DNA from: Chthoniobacterales bacterium | GTDB lineage: Bacteria; Verrucomicrobiota; Verrucomicrobiia; Chthoniobacterales; UBA6821 | Assembly: GCA_021733705.1 (NCBI GenBank) | Contig: JAIPKF010000094.1 | Coordinates: forward strand, 1-6,030 | Direction: 5' to 3' | Length of the DNA stretch: 6,030 nucleotides | Shown: piece by piece, positions 1 through 6,030 of the stretch | How the letters are laid out: each line of letters begins with the position of its first letter | Position numbering within the stretch: position 1 is the stretch's first letter | Position numbers and translations under genes: made by a program | The notes under the pieces: model-generated | What the model saw: only the letters and a program-made list of their open reading frames with translations | What the model was told of the DNA's origin: nothing | Databases searched by the model: none

Positions 1-2
1 TA

Positions 3-92
3 TGGCGCTATGGTAATTTTGGACACGTTTTCTCAATCATGAGTGATCGACTGAGTTGTGCTACAGCACTCATTGCTCTTTATAGTCAGTAA
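3..92 (+). CDS. 3' end of an unidentified protein-coding gene (partial)
   Basis: An open frame enters from the left edge and ends at TAA (90-92), giving 29 residues that begin WRYGNFGHVF and end ALIALYSQ. The stop lies two bases before the rnhB ATG, the usual arrangement of translationally coupled operon genes, and this is the main reason to treat it as a real gene end. The tail is partly hydrophobic (ALIALYS). I do not recognise the family from so short a piece, and no function is offered. It could still be a chance open frame, since 30 codons without a stop is not rare. Confidence 0.5.
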   Translation, partial: WRYGNFGHVFSIMSDRLSCATALIALYSQ

Positions 93-94
93 AG

Positions 95-757
95 ATGCAA
101 CTCACCTTACCATCTTCCAAAAACTTTCCGACTTTAGAGCCTGAAGCCCTTTTATTATCACGAGGAATACGGCCTGTAGCTGGAGTAGATGAAGCGGGTC
201 GTGGCCCCTTAGCGGGACCTGTGCTTGCTGCAGCCGTTATTTTTCCTGAAGCTCTTGATGCTCCCTTAAAAAAAGCCTTGTCACGTTTGGATGATTCGAA
301 AAAATTGCGGCCTAAAATTCGAGAAGAACTTTTTATAATCCTAACAACAGATCCTCATATTTGTTGGGCTGTGGGAGAGTCCAATGTAGAGGAGATTGGA
401 GACCTCAATATTCTGCGTGCAACAGCGCTTGCCATGAGACGTGCCCTACTTGCATTAACAAGAACACCAGCTCATGCCTTAGTCGATGGATTACCCGTGC
501 GTGATCTTCCTGTACCTCAGACAGCTCTAGTTGGAGGTGACGGAATCTCCCTTAGCATTGCTGCAGCAAGTGTGATTGCTAAGGTCACCCGAGATCGCAT
601 CATGGATGAACTAGATCATGCTTTTCCTCAGTATGGATTTGGACGTCATCGAGGTTATGGAACTTCGGAGCATTTAAAAAAACTCAATCAATATGGACCT
701 TGCCAGCACCATCGACGCGGTTTTAAACCAGTGGATCAAGCCTCCTTCAATTTCTAA
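95..757 (+). CDS. rnhB: Ribonuclease HII
   Basis: Type 2 RNase H: it cleaves the RNA strand of RNA-DNA hybrids and incises 5' of single ribonucleotides embedded in DNA, starting ribonucleotide excision repair in the cytoplasm. The 220 residues are the usual family length. The four DEDD metal-binding acidic residues are all visible: D32 and E33 in VDEAGRGPLAGP, D131 in ALVDG, and D167 in AKVTRDRIM. The GRG motif (35-37) that reads the RNA-DNA junction, the DSKKL block (67-71) and the conserved tyrosine of HRGYGT (Y188) are also intact, so the enzyme should be active. ATG 95 is chosen because it is the only ATG before the first motif, leaving about 23 non-conserved residues. There is no good Shine-Dalgarno sequence, so coupling to the gene ending two bases upstream is likely. 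Its 3' end overlaps yraN. Confidence 0.96.
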   Translation: MQLTLPSSKNFPTLEPEALLLSRGIRPVAGVDEAGRGPLAGPVLAAAVIFPEALDAPLKKALSRLDDSKKLRPKIREELFIILTTDPHICWAVGESNVEEIGDLNILRATALAMRRALLALTRTPAHALVDGLPVRDLPVPQTALVGGDGISLSIAAASVIAKVTRDRIMDELDHAFPQYGFGRHRGYGTSEHLKKLNQYGPCQHHRRGFKPVDQASFNF

Positions 758-1130
758 AGGACCTATTGCGCTCGGTTCATGGGGAGAGCGTTATGCGGCA
801 AGGACCTTACGCCGTCACGGAGTTAAGATTCTTTATCGTAATTATCGAGCTCCGCAGGGAGGAGAAGTCGATTTAGTCTGTCGAGATAGAGAGACACTTC
901 TTTTTGTAGAGGTCAAAACACGGCGTGTTGAAAAAAACTTTCGTCCTTTAGATGCCGTAGATCATAAAAAACAAATGTTAATTAAACGTGGTGCACTCTC
1001 GTGGCTTCGCTTACTGGGCAATCCTGATATCCCTTTTCGATTTGATGTCATCGAGGTGATTGCCACTCACCCACCCCAAGCACGTTGGATTGAGAATGCT
1101 TTTTTACTACCAGATCCTTTTCGATATTAA
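693..1130 (+). CDS. yraN: UPF0102 (YraN) family endonuclease-like protein
   Basis: Member of the YraN/UPF0102 family, small proteins with a restriction-endonuclease-like fold predicted to act on DNA; their physiological role is poorly defined. The core signature is present: GSWGERYAARTLRR (28-41, with E32), GGEVDLVCRD (56-65, with E58 and D60) and FVEVKTRR (71-78, with E73 and K75). These acidic and lysine residues match the nuclease-fold active site. The tail (FRFDVIEV, then ENAFLLPDPFRY) is intact. The length of 145 aa fits a family with a typical size of 110-150. The start is uncertain: ATG 693 overlaps rnhB by 65 bases and has no close Shine-Dalgarno sequence, but no other ATG, GTG or TTG lies in frame before the conserved core. 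The first ~26 residues are non-conserved. It is cotranscribed with rnhB, an arrangement seen in many bacteria. TAA 1128-1130 faces the minus-strand gene's stop 10 bases away. Confidence 0.9.
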   Translation: MDLASTIDAVLNQWIKPPSISKGPIALGSWGERYAARTLRRHGVKILYRNYRAPQGGEVDLVCRDRETLLFVEVKTRRVEKNFRPLDAVDHKKQMLIKRGALSWLRLLGNPDIPFRFDVIEVIATHPPQARWIENAFLLPDPFRY

Positions 1131-1140
1131 CCCGCATATT

Positions 1141-3762
1141 TCACACTAATCTACTGCGGAGGCCGGGAAGCCAGATGGATGCTGCGTTAGCTTCGAATTG
1201 CTCTATCAATGCTTTTATTGCTTGCAGAAAGGAGGCTCTCTCACTTGAATCGAGCGCCAGTTTTTTTTGAATCCACAATTCTGCTTTTTGTTGTGCACTC
1301 TTGAGCGCTTCATGGATTGCACTTGCATCAGCAATGCATCGAGTTAGTTCTTCTAACGATTTATCCTGAAGAAGATCAGTACGTTTTTTTAAGTTATCAG
1401 CAACCTGAGTAATCTGTTTTTCATCATGGCAATCATGAAGCTGGGCCAGGATTGACCTCATATCCTCTAAGCCCTGTGCTGCAGTTACCAGCCTTGTACG
1501 TGCAGCATGATAGACCTTTACCAAATAAGGGTGAAGCAATGAAGTCTCCCGAAGCATTTTTCCAGTATCAGCTTCTAGCAAGCTCATGAGATGATCTCCG
1601 CACAAAGTATTCCATTCAGCCAAATCAAACAACGTGCTGGAGTCGAAATAATATTTTTCAAATCGATCCAGGAACGGAGTGATTGAAGAAGAAAAAATCT
1701 CACCAACCGATTTAGAAATATGATCAGAAGAAGTTGCAGCCTGTAAGGCATGCTTGGAATCCTCTAACATTTTTTCATTTTTACTAGGAGAATAAAAGAT
1801 TCCTGATTTTTTCTTTTCTTTGGGTGGAGTGCTCTGCAGCTCTACTAAAGAGTCTCGAGCAGAGTTTAATTTATTTTGATTGAGTGCTTGCTCATTTTTA
1901 AAAAAACTGTGGGCAGCATTAAAATGAGTAGTGATAATTTTAGCAGCACTAGATCGCTCATTTTCAATACCAGCAAGTTTAGAGCCTATAGATTCAACTC
2001 TAGTATTAATTTCATCGGCAACTAAATTAGGATCCTTTATTTCAGCTCTCAATTTCCAAAGAAGAGATTTCTTGGTTTGTAGTTTCTTTGTTGACTCATG
2101 GTAGATATCCCATCCTCGTTGCACTTCATGATACTGATGCTCGAGCTGACGATAAACTCCCTGCTTTTGATCTGCATCAAGAGCCCTGCAAGCTACTTTA
2201 TCGAGGTACTGCAATTGTATCGTAAGGCAATACCGTGTTGCTTCACAAAGCATCTGTAAAGAGGTGAGTAATGGCTTTGATCCCTCTGCACTAGGGGATA
2301 TTTCTTCTGTAACTTGATGAAAAGTTGAGTCCTTTTCTAACTTAGAGATGTGAGAAATGAGAACACCTAGCTTGTGTTGCTTAGTACACTCCTTGCTATA
2401 AAGAGCTATTCGCTTTTCTCGCAATAACCTCTCATCCCTTTCTTGCTGATTCTGTAAGTCAACCATCTCTTGCAAGCGTTCTTGTATTTTTTGATTTTCT
2501 TTTTTTAATTCTTCGATTTCCTGAGTGTGAGCACCTTCTCGAGCGGTAAAGTTAACATGAAAAGCAGCTATTATTTTTTCAAAGAGAGGATGGGGCTTGA
2601 CTTCTGATGAGGTCGATCTGGAAAGAGGAAAATAAGAAGCAAGGTCTCTAAAGAGAAATTTCACTTCTGTATGAGAAGTGCTATTTTGACCATCACCATA
2701 GTTCTCTCTTGTTATCAGATTTCCTTGAGCATCGACCCTCCAACTATCTTTTACATCAATCTCTTGTATATTCTTTGCTGCTTTGAAGGCTGCTATATTA
2801 GGAAAAGGATAGAATGACTTGGTCTGCGCATAGATGACTTTTTGAAAAAAGGTACGGCTTTGAGGTAGTGGATCAATATCAGGAAAAAACTCCACTTGAT
2901 CAGCCCCTTCGTAAAATGAATAAATAGGGCGTCTTCCTCTCAACGCATCAGCAAAATTCTTCATGCAGGAACGTTGATCTGGTTTAAATAGAGTTGTTGC
3001 TGTTGCATGCCCCGTAATGTCATCCACCATCCAACTTCCACCAGTAAAGCCTGCCCTTTCAAGCTCTGCTCGTTCTTGAGCATTTTGATCCACTATTGCT
3101 AACTCTTGGGAGGGAACATTCCCTCCTTGGACTCCTTCGATATCAGGATGCAAGCAACATGAATCTATTGCTCTATAACTCCCATGAATCAGGGTCCCTA
3201 TGATCAGTGCTCCAGCAAGAAGAGTAGAACATTTTTCAAAATTGGTGAGACTATCCCAACTAGATAGAGTGTCCTGCAAGCTAGATCCTTCCGTTACTAT
3301 TTTCAAAGAAGTTAACTGGAAGAGCAGGATATTAGATTTGAGATCGGGGTCAACTAAAGCTGGGTCTAAAGAAAAAGAGGGTGATGAAAAATAGAGATTT
3401 TTCCAATCACAATACGACTTAGCATCATTCCAACTGAGAAAACAGAGTGAATGCTTTGATATCTCACCATCATGAGCTTCATAATGGTAATCTCCAGGAC
3501 TACCACTACGTTGAAGAGAAAAGATACTTGAGCCTCTTTCCATCATTTCATCATAGTGATCATGAGAATATATTGTTGCAGAAATCTCATCTTTCAAATG
3601 AAGTGGTGAGCTCTGCTGAGACTCAAGAAAATCAGAATACTCGAAAGCATTTATTTGAAGAAAAAATACATTTTGTGGTGCCATTTCTCGAGTCTCCCTA
3701 GAAGAGGAGTTTGTCAAACTCACTACAAATGCTAGAACACAAAATAAATACTTCAATTTCAT
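1141..3762 (-). CDS. Exported, membrane-anchored coiled-coil protein with FGE/SUMF1-like N-terminal segment; function unknown
   Basis: No known full-length family is recognised. The start is placed at ATG 3760-3762 (873 aa), although the frame is open to an ATG at 3834 that would add 24 residues. The shorter form begins with a clear Sec signal (MKLKYLFCVLAFVVSL), has AAAGGA six bases upstream, and avoids overlapping recD2. Order of regions: signal peptide 1 to ~20; FGE/sulfatase-modifying-factor-like stretch about 32-121 (INAFEYSDFLES, FSLQRSGSPGDYHYEA, LCFLSWNDAKSYCDW); hydrophobic helix 178-196, a probable membrane anchor; mixed globular region about 235-400 with GGSWMVDD; strong coiled coil 411-455 rich in E, K and Q; further helical, charged segments about 530-680 with a KEKKKSG patch; helical C-terminus 690-865. 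Scattered cysteines include CC at 202-203. It lies opposite to both neighbours and looks lineage-specific. An envelope-associated structural or secreted protein is possible, but no function can be assigned. It appears intact, with no stop or frameshift in 873 codons. Confidence 0.88.
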   Translation of the reverse strand: MKLKYLFCVLAFVVSLTNSSSRETREMAPQNVFFLQINAFEYSDFLESQQSSPLHLKDEISATIYSHDHYDEMMERGSSIFSLQRSGSPGDYHYEAHDGEISKHSLCFLSWNDAKSYCDWKNLYFSSPSFSLDPALVDPDLKSNILLFQLTSLKIVTEGSSLQDTLSSWDSLTNFEKCSTLLAGALIIGTLIHGSYRAIDSCCLHPDIEGVQGGNVPSQELAIVDQNAQERAELERAGFTGGSWMVDDITGHATATTLFKPDQRSCMKNFADALRGRRPIYSFYEGADQVEFFPDIDPLPQSRTFFQKVIYAQTKSFYPFPNIAAFKAAKNIQEIDVKDSWRVDAQGNLITRENYGDGQNSTSHTEVKFLFRDLASYFPLSRSTSSEVKPHPLFEKIIAAFHVNFTAREGAHTQEIEELKKENQKIQERLQEMVDLQNQQERDERLLREKRIALYSKECTKQHKLGVLISHISKLEKDSTFHQVTEEISPSAEGSKPLLTSLQMLCEATRYCLTIQLQYLDKVACRALDADQKQGVYRQLEHQYHEVQRGWDIYHESTKKLQTKKSLLWKLRAEIKDPNLVADEINTRVESIGSKLAGIENERSSAAKIITTHFNAAHSFFKNEQALNQNKLNSARDSLVELQSTPPKEKKKSGIFYSPSKNEKMLEDSKHALQAATSSDHISKSVGEIFSSSITPFLDRFEKYYFDSSTLFDLAEWNTLCGDHLMSLLEADTGKMLRETSLLHPYLVKVYHAARTRLVTAAQGLEDMRSILAQLHDCHDEKQITQVADNLKKRTDLLQDKSLEELTRCIADASAIHEALKSAQQKAELWIQKKLALDSSERASFLQAIKALIEQFEANAASIWLPGLRSRLV
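2398..2532 (-). other. Coiled-coil segment of the 873-aa protein
   Basis: Residues 411-455 carry a run dense in E, K, Q and R with regularly spaced hydrophobics (IEELKKENQKIQERLQEMV and onward through ERLLREKR), with no proline or glycine. This is the pattern of a long parallel coiled coil and suggests oligomerisation. Further weaker heptad-like helices occur around residues 530-605 and 620-680. Confidence 0.8.
3175..3231 (-). other. Predicted transmembrane helix of the 873-aa protein
   Basis: Residues 178-196 (CSTLLAGALIIGTLIHGSY) form the only long uncharged hydrophobic run after the signal peptide. It is just long enough to span a membrane and separates the FGE-like N-terminal part from the coiled-coil C-terminal part. 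Nearby charges do not give a clear orientation. A buried hydrophobic helix of a soluble protein is the alternative. Confidence 0.6.
3391..3669 (-). other. FGE/SUMF1-like segment within the 873-aa protein
   Basis: Residues 32-124 follow the order seen at the start of many FGE-sulfatase (sulfatase-modifying factor) domains of Planctomycetes and Verrucomicrobia: a 'VTNAQYAEFLN'-like block (here INAFEYSDFLES), a variable loop, an 'RSGSSGSYTYSV'-like block (here RSGSPGDYHYEA), then a 'VSWYDAARFANW'-like block (here LSWNDAKSYCDW). The comparison strings are recalled family patterns, not an alignment. The later conserved parts of the domain (the LPTEAEWEYAA-type block and the catalytic-cysteine C-terminal core) are not found downstream, so this is a partial domain with no expected FGE activity. 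Confidence 0.6.
3703..3762 (-). other. Predicted Sec signal peptide of the 873-aa protein
   Basis: The first 20 residues have the standard layout: a short basic start (MKLK), a hydrophobic core (YLFCVLAFVVSL) and a polar stretch (TNSSS) before the mature chain. The exact cleavage site is not clear, since there is no classic AxA. If uncleaved it would act as a signal anchor. The lone cysteine (C8) lies within the core, not at the end of a lipobox, so a lipoprotein is unlikely. Confidence 0.75.
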
Positions 3763-3768
3763 ACTTCG

Positions 3769-3774
3769 TCCTTT
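3769..3774 (-). promoter_or_regulatory. Ribosome binding site deciding the start of the 873-aa gene
   Basis: On the minus strand AAAGGA lies six bases before the ATG at 3760-3762. It is a good Shine-Dalgarno match at normal spacing and supports this start over the in-frame ATG at 3834. Confidence 0.7.
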
Positions 3775-3792
3775 CTTAGAAAAATAGGTAAA

Positions 3793-3798
3793 TTTATA
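3793..3798 (-). promoter_or_regulatory. Candidate -10 element for the 873-aa gene
   Basis: The minus strand reads TATAAA (5 of 6 matches to TATAAT) about 30 bases upstream of the start codon. It would give a leader of roughly 24 bases containing the ribosome binding site. No convincing -35 hexamer is seen at 16-18 bases. The region is AT-rich, so chance matches are likely. Confidence 0.35.
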
Positions 3799-3800
3799 GT
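3795..3800 (+). promoter_or_regulatory. Candidate -10 element for recD2, overlapping the divergent one
   Basis: TATAGT (5 of 6 matches to TATAAT) ends eight bases before the recD2 ATG, so a transcript from it would start at about 3807 with almost no leader. No good -35 is visible (the best near 3772 is poor). It shares four bases with the candidate -10 of the opposite gene. Confidence 0.3.
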
Positions 3801-3808
3801 CACTAGGA

Positions 3809-6030
3809 ATGAAAAAACGTAGGACTTCCTCCACAATTCAAGAAAAAACAGCAGGAGGACCTGAAGATGCTATTAGCGGCCTGGTGGAACGGGTTACTTT
3901 CCATAATGCAGAGAATGGATTCTGTGTTTTAAAAGTTAAAGTAGAAAATCATCGTGATCTTATAGCGGTCCTTGGAACACTCCCTGCCGTGGCTCCAGGA
4001 GAATGGATTACTGCCCAAGGAATATGGGAGCGAGACCGTGAACATGGTCTTCAAATGAAGGCACGAACTCTTAAAACGCAACCACCAACCTCACTCGAAG
4101 GAATTGAAAAATATCTTGGAAGCGGTCTTATTAAAGGAATTGGTCCAGTCTATGCCACCAAGCTCGTTCAAAAATTTGGAGAGGATGTCTTTGATATTAT
4201 TGAACATCAATCCAAACGTCTCCAAGAAGTAGAGGGAATCGGAGTAGAGCGTCGTAAAAGAATCAAAGAGGCATGGGCAGAACAAAAAGTAGTGCGGGAT
4301 ATTATGCTCTTTTTGCATGCTCATGGACTAAGCACCAATCGCGCTACTCGTATTTATAAAACCTATGGAGAAGGAGCCGTTGAAACCATCCGTGCAAATC
4401 CCTATACCCTCGCTCGAGATATCCATGGAATTGGATTCCATTCTGCTGATGCTGTGGCCACAAAGCTCGGTTTTGAGCCAGACTCCCTTCTAAGGGCACG
4501 TGGGGCCATTGATCATCTTCTTACTGAAGCTTTAGGGGAAGGCCATTGTGCATTGCCTCGAGAGGAGCTGATTCAAGGAGCTGTCCATCTTTTAAAAGTA
4601 GATGAGGAAGTTGTTATTGGGGCTTTGGAACGTCATCTCCATGATGCCCATGTCTCCTTAGAAAAAATCTCTGGCAAAGAACTTATTTTTTTACCACACC
4701 TTCGTGTTGCAGAAGAGATTATTGCACGTCAACTTCATCTACGAGCCTCTTCTGAAGCCCCCTCACCCTTGATCGATCCCAACAAAGCTATTCCGTGGGT
4801 CGAAGAAAAAACAAATCGAATACTCTCTGAAAGTCAACGTCAAGCCTTAGCAACCGCATTACAGCATCGAGTGGTTGTGATTACCGGTGGTCCTGGTGTT
4901 GGAAAAACGACATTAGTCCAATCACTCTTGACTATTTTAAGAGCAAAGAAACTCCGCTGTCTCCTTGCTGCTCCCACAGGAAGAGCTGCTCAGCGTCTTG
5001 CTGAGTCGACCGGACTGGAGGCAAAAACATTACATCGACTTCTTGAATTTATTCCTGCCACTGGAGCATTTGCGCGCAATATCGATCATCCTCTAGAGGC
5101 AGATGTACTCGTGGTAGACGAAATTTCCATGGTCGATGTTCCTCTCATGAGCCGCCTTCTTTTGGCACACCCACCTGATGCACGTTTAATTTTAGTTGGA
5201 GATGCAGATCAATTACCAAGTGTGGGACCAGGCCTTGTCCTTCCTGACATCATTCGTAGTGGTTTAGTTCAGGTCGTAGCATTAAAAGAGATATTTCGAC
5301 AAGCAGAAGGAAGTCAAATCATCCAAGCAGCTCATGCCATCAATCAAGGGATTTTACCTGATCTCACCAATACCAAAGAAAATTCCGATTTCTTTTTTCT
5401 TGAGCGAGAGGATCCCGAGCAAACGGTCACAGCTCTGATCACGATGATTCGAGAACGTATTCCAAAACGCTATGATCTTGATCCTATCAATGACGTTCAG
5501 GTTCTTTGCCCCATGCACCGCGGCAGTTTGGGCATTCAGGAACTGAACCTTCAATTACAAGAGGCACTCAATCCAAAACAGACTCACCTTAGAGAACATC
5601 TGGCTTATGGGCTTCTTTTTCGAGAAGGAGACAAAATTATCCAGATGAATAACAACTATGAAAAGGAGGTTTTTAATGGTGATATTGGACGTATCCTTAA
5701 CATCGATCTTCAGGAAAAAATAATGACGGTCCGTTTTGGAGAGCGCCGTCTGAACTATGATTTTTCGGAACTCGATGAAGTGACCCTTGCTTATGCTATC
5801 ACTATTCACAAAAGCCAAGGCTCTGAATTTCCAGTAGTCGTCATGCCTCTTGCAATGCAACAATACCTATTGCTTCAACGTAACCTTCTCTACACCGGAG
5901 TGACACGTGGACGTCAACTGGTGCTTCTTATTGGGCAGCGTAAAGCCCTTATCACAGCCACCCACAATGCCTCCACACGCTATCGGCATGGGGGACTCTT
6001 GAGTCGATTAGAAGCGTTATGCTCATCGGG
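3809..6030 (+). CDS. recD2: RecD2-type SF1 5'-3' DNA helicase (3' end beyond window)
   Basis: ATP-dependent 5'-3' helicase of the RecD2 (long RecD-like) type, which acts without RecBC and is linked to repair and replication-fork maintenance. The 740 visible codons cover almost the whole family length (about 720-800), so only a short tail is missing. Order: OB-like N-terminal region from GLVERVTFHNAENGF (24-38); helix-hairpin-helix segments about 100-125 (GLIKGIGPVYATKL), 137-155 (EVEGIGVERRKRI) and 195-220 (DIHGIGFHSADAVATKL); Walker A TGGPGVGKTT (359-368); APTGRAA (388-394); Walker B VVDEIS (435-440, D437 and E438); motif III GDADQLPSVGPG (464-475); motif IV IFRQ (495-498); TIHKSQGSEF (665-674); motif VI LYTGVTRGR (694-702). 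All helicase motifs are intact. ATG 3809 is the only standard start between the upstream in-frame TAG (3797-3799) and the conserved region. AGGA directly abuts it, too close for a normal Shine-Dalgarno. It is transcribed divergently from the 873-aa gene. Confidence 0.95.
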   Translation, partial: MKKRRTSSTIQEKTAGGPEDAISGLVERVTFHNAENGFCVLKVKVENHRDLIAVLGTLPAVAPGEWITAQGIWERDREHGLQMKARTLKTQPPTSLEGIEKYLGSGLIKGIGPVYATKLVQKFGEDVFDIIEHQSKRLQEVEGIGVERRKRIKEAWAEQKVVRDIMLFLHAHGLSTNRATRIYKTYGEGAVETIRANPYTLARDIHGIGFHSADAVATKLGFEPDSLLRARGAIDHLLTEALGEGHCALPREELIQGAVHLLKVDEEVVIGALERHLHDAHVSLEKISGKELIFLPHLRVAEEIIARQLHLRASSEAPSPLIDPNKAIPWVEEKTNRILSESQRQALATALQHRVVVITGGPGVGKTTLVQSLLTILRAKKLRCLLAAPTGRAAQRLAESTGLEAKTLHRLLEFIPATGAFARNIDHPLEADVLVVDEISMVDVPLMSRLLLAHPPDARLILVGDADQLPSVGPGLVLPDIIRSGLVQVVALKEIFRQAEGSQIIQAAHAINQGILPDLTNTKENSDFFFLEREDPEQTVTALITMIRERIPKRYDLDPINDVQVLCPMHRGSLGIQELNLQLQEALNPKQTHLREHLAYGLLFREGDKIIQMNNNYEKEVFNGDIGRILNIDLQEKIMTVRFGERRLNYDFSELDEVTLAYAITIHKSQGSEFPVVVMPLAMQQYLLLQRNLLYTGVTRGRQLVLLIGQRKALITATHNASTRYRHGGLLSRLEALCSS

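Noticed and set aside
1131..1170. Rho-independent terminator between the convergent genes
   Set aside because: Only about four base pairs with a 20-base loop and no T-run.
3020..3050. GGSWMVDD (residues 241-248 of the minus-strand protein) as the remaining half of an FGE domain
   Set aside because: GGSW resembles a motif in FGE tails, but the flanking conserved blocks and catalytic cysteine region are missing, so the match is too short to support.
3200..3701. Two plus-strand open frames (3200-3394 and 3447-3701)
   Set aside because: They lie wholly inside the minus-strand coding gene, have no recognisable motifs or ribosome binding sites, and read as antisense shadows.
3703..3762. Lipoprotein signal in the 873-aa protein
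   Set aside because: The only nearby cysteine is residue 8, inside the hydrophobic core and too early for a lipobox; none follows the core.
3763..3834. N-terminal extension of the minus-strand protein to an ATG at 3834 (897 aa)
   Set aside because: It would overlap the recD2 start, lacks a signal-like sequence, and would bury a clear signal peptide that has its own ribosome binding site at 3769-3774.
4091..5863. Minus-strand open frames at 4091-4324, 5354-5554 and 5555-5863
   Set aside because: They are opposite to well-conserved recD2 coding sequence and show no family features.

Overview
The window looks like a moderately AT-rich bacterial chromosome segment (roughly mid-40s % GC by eye). 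The housekeeping proteins best resemble, from memory of the families, those of Verrucomicrobiota or a related PVC lineage. The YraN protein carries the 'GGEVDLVCRD...FVEVKTR' core and the 'FRFDVIEV...ENAFLLPDPFRY' tail I associate with that phylum, and the RecD2 form (GLVERVTFHNAENGFCVL...) occurs there and also in Alphaproteobacteria. The phylum is an inference that would need a tree.

Layout, left to right. Bases 3-92 are the last 29 codons of an unidentified plus-strand gene. Two bases later rnhB (RNase HII) begins, and its last 65 bases overlap the first bases of yraN, a UPF0102 nuclease-fold protein. These three read as one tightly packed plus-strand operon. After yraN, with only 10 bases between the stop codons, a long minus-strand gene converges on it. 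It is best started at 3762 (873 aa) and encodes an unrecognised exported, membrane-anchored, coiled-coil protein. It is transcribed divergently from recD2, which begins 46 bases away at 3809 and runs off the right edge with 740 codons visible and probably little missing.

The plus-strand genes concern nucleic-acid maintenance: RNase HII removes ribonucleotides from DNA, YraN has a restriction-endonuclease-like fold, and RecD2 is a 5'-3' SF1 helicase. The large minus-strand gene has no evident link to them and looks like lineage-specific content between two conserved blocks.

The most notable thing is that minus-strand gene. After a signal peptide, its first ~90 mature residues look like the N-terminal part of a formylglycine-generating-enzyme/sulfatase-modifying-factor (FGE/SUMF1) domain, but the catalytic C-terminal part of that domain is absent. 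In its place come a hydrophobic helix and about 670 residues, largely coiled-coil in the second half. I see no CRISPR array, transposase, rRNA or tRNA. Apart from the 46-base divergent spacer there is essentially no non-coding DNA.
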